Below are positions 45,621-55,839 of a stretch of 64,000 nt of DNA, piece after piece. How positions within the stretch are numbered: the first letter of the stretch is position 1; each line of letters opens with the position of its first letter. The translations under genes were made by a program, and so were the position numbers. The stretch spans positions 1,116,358 to 1,180,357 of the forward strand of contig JAJVDF010000132.1 in assembly GCA_022410635.1 (NCBI GenBank). Direction: 5' to 3'. The stretch comes from Tretioscincus oriximinensis. Taxonomy: Eukaryota > Chordata > Lepidosauria > Squamata > Gymnophthalmidae. The notes under the pieces were generated by a model. It saw nothing but the letters and a program-made list of their open reading frames with translations. It made no database searches and was not told the DNA's origin.

Positions 45621-45986
45621 TGTGATGCCACTGATGGGAGAAAGAGGCACTCAGACAGAAAGTGATTTGGCTCTGAAGTGTTTATTCAGCTCTTAGTGGA
45701 ACCTGAGTTTGGTCTGCAGTGATTGTCATTTGGCAGAGGAGCTCCTTACGCACCGTACACTAGTCAATCACTGCAGCCAATCCTTCCCACTGAAAATCAT
45801 GCAGCCAAGTACATTTCTTGCAAAGGCAAGGTTTCCCTCCAAAACCCCAGGTTAAAATGCCCAGGGCTTAAGCAAGTTCAAATAAAGTCCAATCTTCCCT
45901 CCAAAGTCGCATATGGGAACCTATAACAGTAAAACCATTAAACTATATACATATACACATGTTACACATGTCATATACTTATGACA
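45621..45986 (-). mobile_element. Solo LTR (366 bp) with 5-bp target duplication
   Basis: On the minus strand it begins TGTCATAAG and ends GGCATCACA, with the polyadenylation signal AATAAA (complement of 45681-45686) in the last fifth. Perfect 5-bp direct repeats CCCTA flank it (45616-45620 and 45987-45991). No internal region is next to it, so it is a solo LTR of an endogenous retrovirus or Gypsy-type element. Confidence 0.8.
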
Positions 45987-45999
45987 CCCTACCCCATAA

Positions 46000-47475
46000 A
46001 TAGGGATCTATGTATTTTCACACCCTGCCCTTTCTTCACTGTGAACTCTGGCAAGGCCCTTCCACCGATCGTCCACTCGGATGGGTGATTTTCTATGGCC
46101 CTGGTTGGCCAGTTGCTCACAGCATTCGTTCTCATGCCATGAAACAAACAACAATAAAACAACAATAACAAACAAAAACCACAACACAAAACATTTGGCT
46201 GCTCATGTAAACAATTGTTAAAAGGCCCCAAAAAGTGGAATGCCTTTGCTTTTTTTAAAAAACCTAGGTAAAGAAGAACGTTTTAATTCTTAACTCTGCC
46301 AATGCCACCACTGCGTCTTCCTCCCACATGAACTAAAACTGTTTTCTATAATTTAGAAGATCTTGGAAAGGAAGACAATCAAACTGCAATGTAATTAGAT
46401 ATGTAGCCAACATTTCTAAAGGAGATTTGGATTCTGAAAAGCAGCAGAAGTCTCTCTGTTAGGATTGGAAGCAAGTCTCCTGGCTGCCCTGCTTTAATAG
46501 TTAAGAGCAGATTGTTGCGGCAGACATGGTAAGCAGATTTCACTTCCAGACTATAAAGAGCTCTCGTCTTCAGAAAAATAATGCAAGGTTTTCCTGTACT
46601 GTTCCTGAAAAATAGTAGTTTGCAGTGGGATGCAAATAAGGATTTGATTGACGTCCCCGTTCTGGTATTCCCACCACTTCTCTCCTGCTCTCACTTGTTT
46701 ATATATGTACTATTTGTCAATAGCGGACCATGGGGGTTGTTAGGTCTCTCTCTCTCCTGTAGCTTCACTCTTTTCCTTTTCTTTACTTTCACTTCTAGTT
46801 TTTGAATAGCTCTGACCGCCGGTGGGAACTTGCTGGTGGGAAGGGTAGCTGTTGCTATTGGTCTCTATCCCCATGAAGGCAGAGCCACTTGCCTGCTTAT
46901 AACCTGCTGTCTCCTTTTGCTTTCTGCTCTAGTTCTTTAGTTACTGCTGAAGTTAATTCCTAACTTCGGGTCTTATTTCTGGATTAATTTCTGTTAATAA
47001 ATATCCATTAACAAGATCGTCTTCCTTGTCATTTCTGGATTGGAAGCTCCATTCACCCTAATAGGGGTGAAGATTTGGGTTCACAGGGAGCAGCGAATGA
47101 AAGGAAGTGGAGGGTGAGCAACATTTTAACTTCCAGTGGCTACCCCTTTTTTACCCTATACTCTCTGCAAGCACTTCCCACACAGTTGTGGAGCTGCATA
47201 TTCATCATTGCTGGGTGAAAACCTGTCCATGGTCAATCCACATCTTCAGTTGGGCCGGCGAGTGGTTTTGGCAAGGCTCTTGGCAAGGGCGGTTGCAGCT
47301 TTGTGCACCAAAGCCAGCACCATGCGATCCATGCCTTGTCTAAGGATTCCTGTGGCATGCGCATCACTTTAGGGGGATGAATCTGGTATTAACACACCTG
47401 AATTCCTTTCATTGCTTTTCAAATACTCGTTACAAATGGGAGGTTTAGGATTTCTTAAAAATGAGATCTACTTGT
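46000..47475. other. Unannotated sequence
   Basis: No gene or repeat family was recognised, apart from an AACAA-rich run near 46140-46195. Confidence 0.35.
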
Positions 47476-47479
47476 GATA

Positions 47480-47715
47480 AAAGAAGAAGAAGAGTCGGTT
47501 TTTATATCTGACTTTTCTCAACATGAAGGGAATCAAAGAGACTTACATAACCTTCTGTTCTTCTCTTCCCAACAGGCACTTTGTGAAGCAGGTGGGACTG
47601 AGAGAGCTCCAAAGAACTGTGAGTAGCCGAAGGGCACCTGACTGGCTTTTGTGGAGTGCAGAACCAAACCGGGAGACTTCCCGATAAGAGTCCCACGCTT
47701 TCACCACTACATCCT
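47480..47715 (-). mobile_element. SINE with short GAA/TTC tail, minus strand
   Basis: The minus strand has a decayed tRNA head (GTAGTGGTGAAAGCGTGGGA, with box B-like CCGGTTTGGTTCTG), a body with CAGTTCTTTGGAGC and CACAAAGTGCCTGTTGGGAA, and an end in ATAAAAACCGACTC plus TTCTTCTTC. Confidence 0.75.
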
Positions 47716-47717
47716 TT

Positions 47718-47968
47718 AAGACTGGATTAAAAACGTTCATAGGCACCAAGAGCATAAATAGCTACTAGATCTCTTGATGCTGCCTCTGAGATGGAGCAAC
47801 AGGCAGGATTCCTGAAATGCCTTTTGCAGGGTGTTGGGAACAGGTGAAGATTTTCCCTTCTATTGAGGCTGCTCAGGTGGGCCTCTGTGTGATACAGGAA
47901 GCTGGACTAGGTGGGCTCCGGCCTGATTTAGCAGGGCTCCTCTTATGTACTCTTATGTTCTCTTATGT
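47718..47968 (+). mobile_element. LINE-A 3' end with tail
   Basis: GATGGAGCAACAGGCAGGAT, GGAAGCTGGACTAGGTGGGC and a triple CTCTTATGT tail. Confidence 0.8.
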
Positions 47969-48239
47969 TCAATGCTATCCGAGTTGACATCTATGCCAGA
48001 AGAATGAACACTTTGCAGAAAAACGCATTGGGCTATTCTCGAAAGGAAAAAAAGGACTTCAGCTTTAAAAAGGAAATTCTCCTGTACGGGCAACATTTTC
48101 TAAATTCAGAAGACGCTGCATCAGTAGACAACTATCTTGCGTTCAAGTGCTGCTTGGCTCAAATCAGTTGCTTCCTTAGGAAAAGGACAGTTTGTCGCTC
48201 AGGAGACAGTTTTACAGGTAAGGGAAAAAGATGAACATT

Positions 48240-48565
48240 TTTTACTCGGAGGGTCGTCACTCTGCGGGATTTACTACCTATAAGGGTGGTGGCAGCAAGA
48301 AGTCTGGATGCCTTCAAGAAAAGCTTAGAGCCAGTGGACAGGTGTTTTAGTAGCTACTAGGGTGGATGCCTAGGCGCTGCCTGCAGACTGGGGAGATGGG
48401 AAACATACTTTTGAAGGCCACTTGTAGGAAACTGACAGTGCATGACGGTTTCGCCTTCTTCTTCCGGTTGCAAAGCCCAGAAGCAACTGGTAAGAGACCA
48501 GATGTTGGACAAGGTGGGCTCTGGGCAGATCCCAGTATGGGTCACCTTGTTTTGGATGCTTTTTA
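48240..48565 (+). mobile_element. Divergent CR1/L2 LINE 3' end
   Basis: The ORF2 end reads as in LINE-A (GGGTCGTCACTCTGCGGGAT, SLDAFKKSLEP-like). The 3' UTR departs from the LINE-A pattern, so it is an older copy or a related subfamily. Confidence 0.55.
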
Positions 48566-48699
48566 AAATGACACAGAAGGGAGAGGCAATATGGGAACAT
48601 CTGTTGGGAAGTCCTAGCTGAGTTCAGCAGCAGTAGAAGAGTTGCCAAGGGTCACCATATTCAATTGGAAACTGCTGAAGGTGAACTCAGGATGAAAAC

Positions 48700-48925
48700 T
48701 GGAATAATCAAGGTAGCCTGTCCATCTCTTACAGTCAGGGTGATAAACCAGTTTGGCACAGGTGGTGGTGAGTTCTCCTTTACTGAAAGACTTCAAACAG
48801 AGGCTGGGCAGCCATCTGTCTGGGATGGTTTAAAGAATCCTGCATTGAGCCCATGGGGTTGGACCCGATGGCCCTGGAGGTCCCTCCCAACTCTATGATT
48901 CTATGATTCTATGATTGGTTCTATG
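48700..48925 (+). mobile_element. CR1 3' end
   Basis: TTGGACCCGATGGCCCTGGA, CCCTCCCAACTCTATGATTC and repeats of ATTCTATG, the hallmark CR1 terminus. The upstream 120 bp includes text for the end of ORF2 (CTTCAAACAGAGGCTGGGCA). Confidence 0.85.
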
Positions 48926-48929
48926 ATCT

Positions 48930-49440
48930 TTGCCTATCTTAAGAAACAGAAACCTATGTGGATATATTGTTCTTTATTCTGAAAAATGCAGTAAAGATGG
49001 TTGAAATTGTTTCTTGAAATATATGTCTATTTGAAAATAAGTTGCATTTTCAGTAGATTTACTCTCTACGTATATTTAGGACCCTGGGTAAAAGATAATT
49101 TCGCACTGGTTGGGGTTTCTCTATAGACTGCACTGTGGAAGGGACTTGTTGGGCCAGTATATCAGCCTGTCTGGAATCACCCCCTGAGCGCAAAATTAAT
49201 TGAGGGGCAGAATCTGGGCTGTTATAAACTCCAGCAAGAAAAAGGGCTTAGGTATGTTATAGGGAAAACCCATGTGGTGGACATTTGCAGTCTGCTTCAT
49301 TGCAGTTCCCAGACCATAGGAGTAAATCCCTTACCTAGACTTCCTATGAATGATCAGAAAAGATACTGGAAGTGACTNCTCCACATTGCAATCCCAGGTA
49401 GGACTTCACTTCTAGATGAAAGCAATTTTGCAACCTTATA
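48930..49440. other. Unannotated sequence
   Basis: No gene or repeat was recognised. Confidence 0.35.
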
Positions 49441-49442
49441 AT

Positions 49443-49555
49443 AATTTTCATAAGAACAGAAGAACCCAAGAGGAACCCTGCTGAATGGGGCTGGATCCCA
49501 TCTAGTCCAGCCTTCTGTTTCAACTGTGGCCCACCAATTCCACGTGGGCAGAAGC
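49443..49555 (-). mobile_element. LINE-A 3' terminal fragment, minus strand
   Basis: CCTGCTGAATGGGGCTGG and CATCTAGTCCAGCCTTCTGT, the complement of a LINE-A end. It lies just outside the hAT-like insertion. Confidence 0.7.
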
Positions 49556-49563
49556 AGAAGAGG

Positions 49564-50134
49564 TAGGGTTGCCATATTCAGGCAACCCAAAACCGGGACG
49601 GGGGTGGGGTGGGGTGCGTGCGCGCGTACATACGGACGCTTGTAGCAAGACAGGCAAAATCTCTGCCTGTCTCACTACAAGCGTCCGTGTGTGCGCACGA
49701 GCACACGGGTGCCTGCTCTTTTGCTGGTGGCGGGATTTTGCCCTGCTCTCGCCACCAACTCGCCTGCAGCAGTAGAGCAAAAACGCTTGGGTTTGTGAGA
49801 GGAGAACAGAGCTGCCCTCCTGTCACAAACCCAGGCGTTTCTCCTCTGCTAGAGGCGAGTTGGCGGCGAGAGCAGGGGGAAACCCCGCCTCCAGCCAAGG
49901 AGCAGCTACTCGGCACGCTCCGAGGTCCCTTCCTGGACCCCGGGAAGCATTGCGCGCNCTGCAGCCGTCACCTCTGACGGNTGCTTTTTCTTTAAAATCC
50001 CGCCTTTTTACATTCCCTGACGCAGCATAAGGGAATGTAAAAAGCCGGGATTTTGCCTTAAAACCCNGAGGGGACTATATTTTAGTCCCCAAAACCGGGT
50101 TTGTCCCGGTTTACCGGGACGTATGGCAACCCTA
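49564..50134. mobile_element. hAT-like multi-hairpin element, copy 1
   Basis: 571 bp with terminal inverted repeats TAGGGTTGCC and GGCAACCCTA and perfect 8-bp target duplications AGAAGAGG (49556-49563 and 50135-50142). Inside lie serial hairpins: ACGCTTGTAGCAAGACAGGC with its complement near 49636-49690; GCGAGTTGGCGGCGAG with complement, around 49746-49870; and TTACATTCCC with its complement around 50010-50040. GC-rich, with many CpGs. No transposase frame. The 8-bp duplication supports hAT. Confidence 0.8.
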
Positions 50135-50142
50135 AGAAGAGG

Positions 50143-50392
50143 CAGGACTAGACAGGTTTATGGACACTAAAGGTATAAATGGATACTAGGAAGGATATCT
50201 GGATGTTGCCTCTGGGATGGAGCAACAGGCAGTACTCCTGAAATACCATTTGCAGGGAGTCATGAACAGGANCATATTTTGCTTTCCTCTGTTCGAACTG
50301 CCCAGGTGCATCTGGTGGGCCTCTGTGTCACACAGAATGCTGGACTTGATGGGCTGTGGCCTGATCCAGTATGGCTCTTCTTATGTTCTAGG
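50143..50392 (+). mobile_element. LINE-A 3' end with short tail
   Basis: Starts GGCAGGACTAGACAGGTTTA next to the hAT-like element and ends CTCTTCTTATGTTCT at 50392. It meets a minus-strand LINE-A copy tail-to-tail. Confidence 0.8.
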
Positions 50393-50394
50393 GC

Positions 50395-51300
50395 AAAATC
50401 TTCACTTGCATAAGAAGAGCCATACTGAATGGGGCTGGAGTCCATCTAGTCCAGCCTTCTGTCCCACACAGAAGCTTCAGCAATCTGGAACAGAAAAAGG
50501 CAAAATCTTCACCTCTTCTTGACACCCTGCAAAAGGCATTTCAGGAATCCTGCCTGTTGCTCCATCTCGGAGGTAGCATCAAGACTTCCATCCTAATAGC
50601 TGCTTATACCCTTGGCTTTCATAAACTTGTCTAATTCTATCTTAAAGCTATCCAAGATGCTAGTTACTACTACCTTCTGAAAATAAATGAGCCTCTGGGT
50701 GAAAAAATACTTTCCTTTGTCTGCCCTCACTCTTCTGCCCATCAGTTTTAAGAAATGCCCCCTGGTCCTAGGGTTGTGTGATAGAGAAAAATAGTTTTTC
50801 GCTATTTACCTTATCCATCCCATGCATGATTTTATACACTCTCAAATACCGTCTTTCAAGGCTGCAGAGGCCCAGATGCTACATAAGGGAGGTGCTCCAG
50901 TCCCTTGATCATTTTTGTTGCCCTTTTCTGCACCTTCTCCAGTTCCACAATATCCCTCTTGAGATGTGGTGAACAGAATTGTACACAGTATTCCAAATGT
51001 GGCCTCACCACAGATTTATAAAGAGGCAAAACAACACTTGCTGACTTGTTTCCTATTCCTTTCCTAATTATCCCTAAAATTGAATTTGCTGCGCACTGGG
51101 TTGACTCCTTCATTGAACTGTCCAGCAACACTCCAAGATCCTTTTCCTCTTCTGTCATAGAAAGCTTGGTTCCCATGTGTTGGTAGGACTAATTGAGGTT
51201 CTTTGCCCTAATGCGCATGACTTTACACTTGCTTAAGTTGAAGTGCATTTGCCACTTTGTTGCCCACTCACCCAATTTCAATAGACTCCCCAATTGACCC
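50395..51300 (-). pseudogene. LINE-A ORF2 C-terminus and 3' UTR, minus strand
   Basis: From 51176 down, the minus strand encodes [40 protein letters not shown] and [20 protein letters not shown], the post-palm region of the RT. The remaining part of ORF2 and a complete LINE-A 3' UTR run to about 50395. The catalytic RT domain and endonuclease are missing. It is followed without a gap by the ORF1 segment at 51301-51840. Confidence 0.85.
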
Positions 51301-51304
51301 TTCC

Positions 51305-51836
51305 AATGTCATTGGTACCAAGCCTGTCTAGATACATCATGATGTCTGCAATCTTTGCACACGGCAGGCAATATATCATGCTCATCACACATCCTCCTCT
51401 CTATATGCCTAACAATCGAATTGCCCATTATGAGAAGCCATGGAGGAGTATCCTCAGTGCAAGAGGATACCAATACTTCTTCCAAGGAAGGGGTCCCCAC
51501 TGATGGAACCTTTTCCTCTTCCTCGCTCTGATATCCTCTCTGCCTGAGACCCCCGTTCTCCAAGGCAGCTGGAGGGCTGCACTCCCGGGAGTGGGATGCT
51601 CCTGATGCATCCCTGAAGGTCTCATCCTGATGCTTATTTCTGTCTCTCTGCTTCTCCAGGTTGGCTACCTTGGCCTCAAGGGAAGAAACATGTTCCCTGA
51701 GAGCAAGGAGCTCCTTACCCCAAACACACACCAATGACTTCTTTCCAGCATTTAGATAGTCATACATCTGACACTTGGTGCAAAACACTGGGAAGCCCCC
51801 TTCCCCCTGCTGGCTCTCTACCTTCATTTCTATCAT
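51305..51836 (-). CDS. LINE-A ORF1 (N-terminal part, SGNH-like), fused to deletion breakpoint
   Basis: An open frame of 175 codons with a start at 51836. It has cysteines C19, C22 and C37 at the N-terminus, then a likely coiled coil (residues 41-65: LLALREHVSSLEAKVANLEK), a polar linker with EEEEK, and LLIMGNSIVRHIE (residues 134-146). The last block matches block I of the SGNH-hydrolase/esterase domain found in many CR1-clade ORF1 proteins (usually GDS, here GNS). A second SGNH block, LGTNDIG, can be read in another frame at 51302-51320, so a frameshift lies between them. The rest of the domain is deleted. ORF1 proteins of this type are thought to act in the ribonucleoprotein particle. Confidence 0.7.
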
Positions 51837-51839
51837 AAT

Positions 51840-52160
51840 TTTATTTTACTTTTATTATTATTGAAATTCTCTTCTTTTACAAGATTCACTTGTTCCTTTA
51901 GTTATGGTTACTATTTACGATATTTTTAGCAACACTATTAAAATTATTTCTTTACTATATGCTATGAAAATTTCCTTACAATATATTTAAATTATTTAGC
52001 TTTCTTAAAAAAATTAAGTCTTCATAATAACTTATAATTAAAGTTTTTATTCTTGTTTGTTTGTTGTTTATAATATATAAAACTAGTGTTTCTTATTTTT
52101 AAGTATTTGGTATAATGCAAATATTGGGGGCCAATAGGTGCTCAGGCTGCTAAAAAAAAC
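51840..52160 (-). mobile_element. Probable LINE-A 5' UTR
   Basis: AT-rich block immediately upstream (minus strand) of ORF1. No other feature is seen and the border is arbitrary. Assigned by position only. Confidence 0.35.
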
Positions 52161-52361
52161 CCAGTTTTAACAGCAAAATTTGAAAGTGCTTATCCACAAC
52201 CTTGCCACAGCAGAACAGTAATTTAAAATAGATTGTAAGAAGGGCATTTTGTGAAAAGTAGGTAAGGTTTAGAGACAAGTATTGGTGAACCTCTGGGTAT
52301 CCTACTTTCAACAATGCCTAGGCTGTACCTTAGATAGCCATGTGCAAGCTTTAGTCCAAGC

Positions 52362-52858
52362 TAGAAGAAGAAGGAGCAACAAGAATGACCAAGGGTCTGG
52401 CGCANCTCCCTTACGAAGTCAGGCTGCAACATCTGGGTCTCTTCAGCCTTGAAAGACCTCGTTTGAGAGTGTCTGATCGCAGTGTACAAAATCATGCATG
52501 GCATGGATAGGGTGAATAGAGAAAAATGTTTTTTCTATCGCATCACATTAGGACTAGGGGGCATTCGTTGAAACTGNTGGGTAGAAAAGTGAGAACAGAC
52601 AAAGGAAAGTATTTTTTCACCCAGAGAGTCATCAGCCTGTGGAATTTACTTCCAGAAGAGGTTGTNTTGGCTAACAGCTTGGATAGCTTCAAGACAGGCA
52701 GGACTCCTAAAAGGAGTCATGAACAGGTGCATGTTTTNCTTTCCTCTGTTCAGACTGTCCAGGTGCACCTGGTGGACCTCTGGGTGAGACAGAAGGCTGG
52801 ACTAGATGGGCTGTGGCCCCATTCAGCAGGGTTCCTCTTAGGTTCTTATGTTCTTAGG
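52362..52858 (+). mobile_element. LINE-A ORF2 end and 3' UTR
   Basis: Starts in the RATKMIKGL region (GGAGCAACAAGAATGACC) and reads through AGAGTGAGAACAGACAAAGG-type text and the 3' UTR to CTTAGGTTCTTATGTTCTTA. Part of the 3' UTR between about 52697 and 52710 is deleted compared with other copies. Confidence 0.8.
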
Positions 52859-53060
52859 AGGAGGAGGAACTGGGCCCTGCTTTTCTCACCCCAAAAGACT
52901 CAAAGCAGCTTACAAGCTATTTTTNGCCCCAAAGCTTTCATTCTTTCTTTCCCACCACATTGTTTGGTTCCCATTTATGTAATTACAAGGTGCTTAGCTA
53001 GGCTTAGAGTTGTGGCCAGTAGAGGGCTGACACAGGGCTTCGGGGCGACCGTTTCGTAAC
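52855..53060 (-). mobile_element. SINE with GAG/TTC tail, minus strand
   Basis: The minus-strand end has GCTTTGAGTCTTTTGGGG and text parallel to the SINE 3' part at 33610-33690, with a short GGA/TCC run at the tail. The head near 53030 (GGGCTTCGGGGCGACCG) may be a decayed box B. Confidence 0.6.
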
Positions 53061-53069
53061 CACTTAACC

Positions 53070-54480
53070 TCAATATATAGGTTTCAATATGAGAGAATCT
53101 ACATAATCACATGACGCTACAGTTCAGATCCACGAACCATTCCAGTAAGAGAAGAATTAGGATTGTACCCTTAAAGCCATTGTGACTTTCGGNAACTCTT
53201 AAATATCAGATTGGACTTAAACACACACACGCACCTGCCTTGCATATTNCAGTCGAGCATCTTGAGCACAATACATATTTAATCCTACATACAGGTTATA
53301 GATTTTAGTGGATGCGTTTAAATTTGAGGAACCCAAGTACATAACCTGGGAATTGGATATATGTGGCTGACTGTGTATCTCCTAGATCCTTACCCATTGT
53401 GACTTATAAAATTTAACCGTAAGAATATAATGGACTAGCCTGGGGAGTTGTTAATATCACTTTGAGGAGGGTTTGCCTTGAGATCAATAGGCTGTCTTGC
53501 CTACCGTACATTCCTAGGACAACAACTTTTGCCCCTTTGACAGAGTTTTCTTTCTCAAAACAACCGCGGAGCATGTGGTGGCTCCTCAGCTCAAGCATAC
53601 TTTGATTTTCCTAGATGCATTTCAACTATGGGCTTAAGTCTCAGTCTGCACAGGTTATCATGAAGATAAAAAGAAAGGATGGGATGATGCAGTTCTAGAG
53701 GTTCTCTTCATTTTTTTACCAGCTGTCATCACCACTGACAGTAGAATTCTTCTAAGGTGAACTTGGGTTAGATAGAGCCGTCTTAATTGTCTAAATGGAG
53801 GTGGTTTCCTCCATTCGTGTGTCTACATGAACAAGTGTCATGGGGTGTGTACTGGTTTTTAAGGTTTCAGGTTCAAGGAAACGATGCCTATATGCAACAA
53901 GGAATTGGTCAAGGATGAACTTTTTTCAGAGAAAAAAGAATCATTGCTGATAGATAGCTCTGTGGTCTTGGGTAAGGTTCCACATTTCCAAAGGGTGTTT
54001 TTGCAGCTATTGAACTTTTCAATTTATGGATACCACTGGCAGACCAAGACCTTTTGTATACTGGCAGTGTTCTGGAATAAGTTACTAGATAGGAACCTGC
54101 TGAATCTACTGGGAACGACAATTTTTTTTCATAAATTTGCTAGTGGATTTTTATGTTTCTTTTTGCTTTTATAGCCTTGGCCTTCTACTCAAAACGTGTC
54201 ACCTACAGCAGCAGTCAGCTAGCACGAGCAGACTCCACATAGGAGTGGAAAGGAGCTTTAAGCACACAACATTTCCTCTCTCCATTAAAAAGAAGAAATT
54301 ATTTCTCTTCANTTGTCTGTGTGTTTTCTGCTCATTAACTCCCTGTCTGATAGTAGCAAGAGAATCTTTATCCACCATTTGACATGTGAAAAAGATCCCC
54401 TGTGGTAGCTGATCCTGCCACAACGCAAAGAGTAAGATTCCTCTGCCTGTCAAATGATAGCTGGGGATTCCATTGCTGCA
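53070..54480. other. Unannotated sequence
   Basis: No gene or repeat was recognised. There is a short (AC)n near 53221-53232. Confidence 0.35.
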
Positions 54481-54483
54481 ATT

Positions 54484-54705
54484 TAAGAAGAGCCATCCTG
54501 GATCAGGCCACAGCCCATCAAGTCCAGCCTTCTGTCTCACACAGAAGCCCACCAGGCGCACCTGGGCAGTCCNAACAGAGGAAAGCANAATATGCTNCTG
54601 TTCATGANTCCCTGCAAATGGNATTTCAGGAGTCCTGCCTGTTGCTCCATCCCGGAGGCAACATCCAGACATCCAATCTAGTATCCATTTATACCCATAA
54701 GAACA
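54484..54705 (-). mobile_element. LINE-A 3' end, minus strand
   Basis: AAGAAGAGCCATCCTGGATC, CAGCCCATCAAGTCCAGCC and GTATCCATTTATACCCATAA, the complement of a LINE-A 3' UTR. Several N bases fall inside. Confidence 0.8.
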
Positions 54706-54709
54706 TTTG

Positions 54710-55220
54710 ACAAGCAGAGAGGACTTGAATTGTTCCCTGAATCAAAGTTATGTTTTCTATATTCAAGCAGAAGACAATGGGGTTGAGGGCTCAATGTGAG
54801 GGGATTGTCCTCATCAAGAGCACACATGTACCCCTTGAGGCAATAGCAGTGGCAAACTTTTTGAAGCACCATAATATTGACTGTGTGGCATAACAGAAGA
54901 AAAACTATGACTGTAACCACACAGAACTTGTTTATTTGGGGTTTTCCCAGTCTTTACCGGGGGCTTTTGGCTTTAAAACACTGCGTTTATACTTTTACAA
55001 TTTATTCTGAATTTTCCACGCCCGTGACACTCTCTCCTGGCAGCCATTTTGTTTGCTGTTTATCAAGAGGAAGTCCAGTGCTATTGGATAGGTTGCTATC
55101 AATATCAGATTTCTTCTTTTCACTTTCGTGCCAATGTCCGTACAACACAGCCTTTCCATAATAACTGTACATAGTGGTTCAACAGTTGTTTTTCTCAGTA
55201 AACCAATAATATGGTTAATT
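54710..55220. other. Unannotated sequence
   Basis: No gene or repeat was recognised. Confidence 0.35.
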
Positions 55221-55231
55221 GGCTCTAAAGC

Positions 55232-55756
55232 TAGGGTTGCCATACGTCCCGGTAAACCGGGACAATCCCGGTTTGGGGGACTAAAATATAGTCCCCTCCG
55301 GGTTTTAAGGCAAAATCCCGGCTTTTTNCATNCCCCNATGCTGCATCNGGGAATGTAAAAANGCNGGANTTTAAAGGNAAAGCAGCTGTCAGATTTGACG
55401 ACTGCAGCGCGTGCAACTCTTTCCGGGGTCCTGGGAGGACCCTCTGAGCGCGCCGTTGCTGCTCCTTGGCTGGAGGCGGGGTTTCGTCCTGCTCTCGCCG
55501 CCAACTCGCCTCTAGCAGTGGAGAAACACCTGGGTTTNTGACAGGAGGGCAGCTCTGTTCTCCTCTCACAAACACAAGCGTTTTTGCTCCGCTGCTGCAG
55601 GCGAGTTGGCGGCCCGCTTGCTAGAGCAGGGCGAAATCCCGCCTGCAGAAAAGGAGCAGCTATGCGCGTGCACGTGTGCATGTGCGCACACACAGACGCT
55701 TGTGGTGAGACAGGCAGAAGAGGTTTTGCCCGTCTCGCTACAAGCGTCCGTCCCGG
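55232..55756. mobile_element. hAT-like multi-hairpin element, copy 2
   Basis: Inverted relative to copy 1 (49564-50134). The left end TAGGGTTGCCATACGTCCCG is intact. The right end stops at CGTCCCGG without the terminal repeat, yet 8-bp direct repeats TCTAAAGC flank it exactly (55224-55231 and 55757-55764). The internal hairpins partly survive. Long frames on both strands through it are GC-rich by-products. Confidence 0.8.
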
Positions 55757-55839
55757 TCTAAAGCTCAAAATCTGTTTCCTAACAACCTAGTGTGAGATTT
55801 ATGAAATAAATTTGACTTGCAAGTGGATTATTGACACAG

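Noticed and set aside
49609..49977. Cys/Ala-rich frames on both strands
   Set aside because: They are by-products of the inverted repeats in the hAT-like element.
54995..55768. 257-codon minus-strand frame
   Set aside because: It runs through the GC-rich hairpins of the hAT-like element and its flanks, holds many unknown residues and has no family motif.
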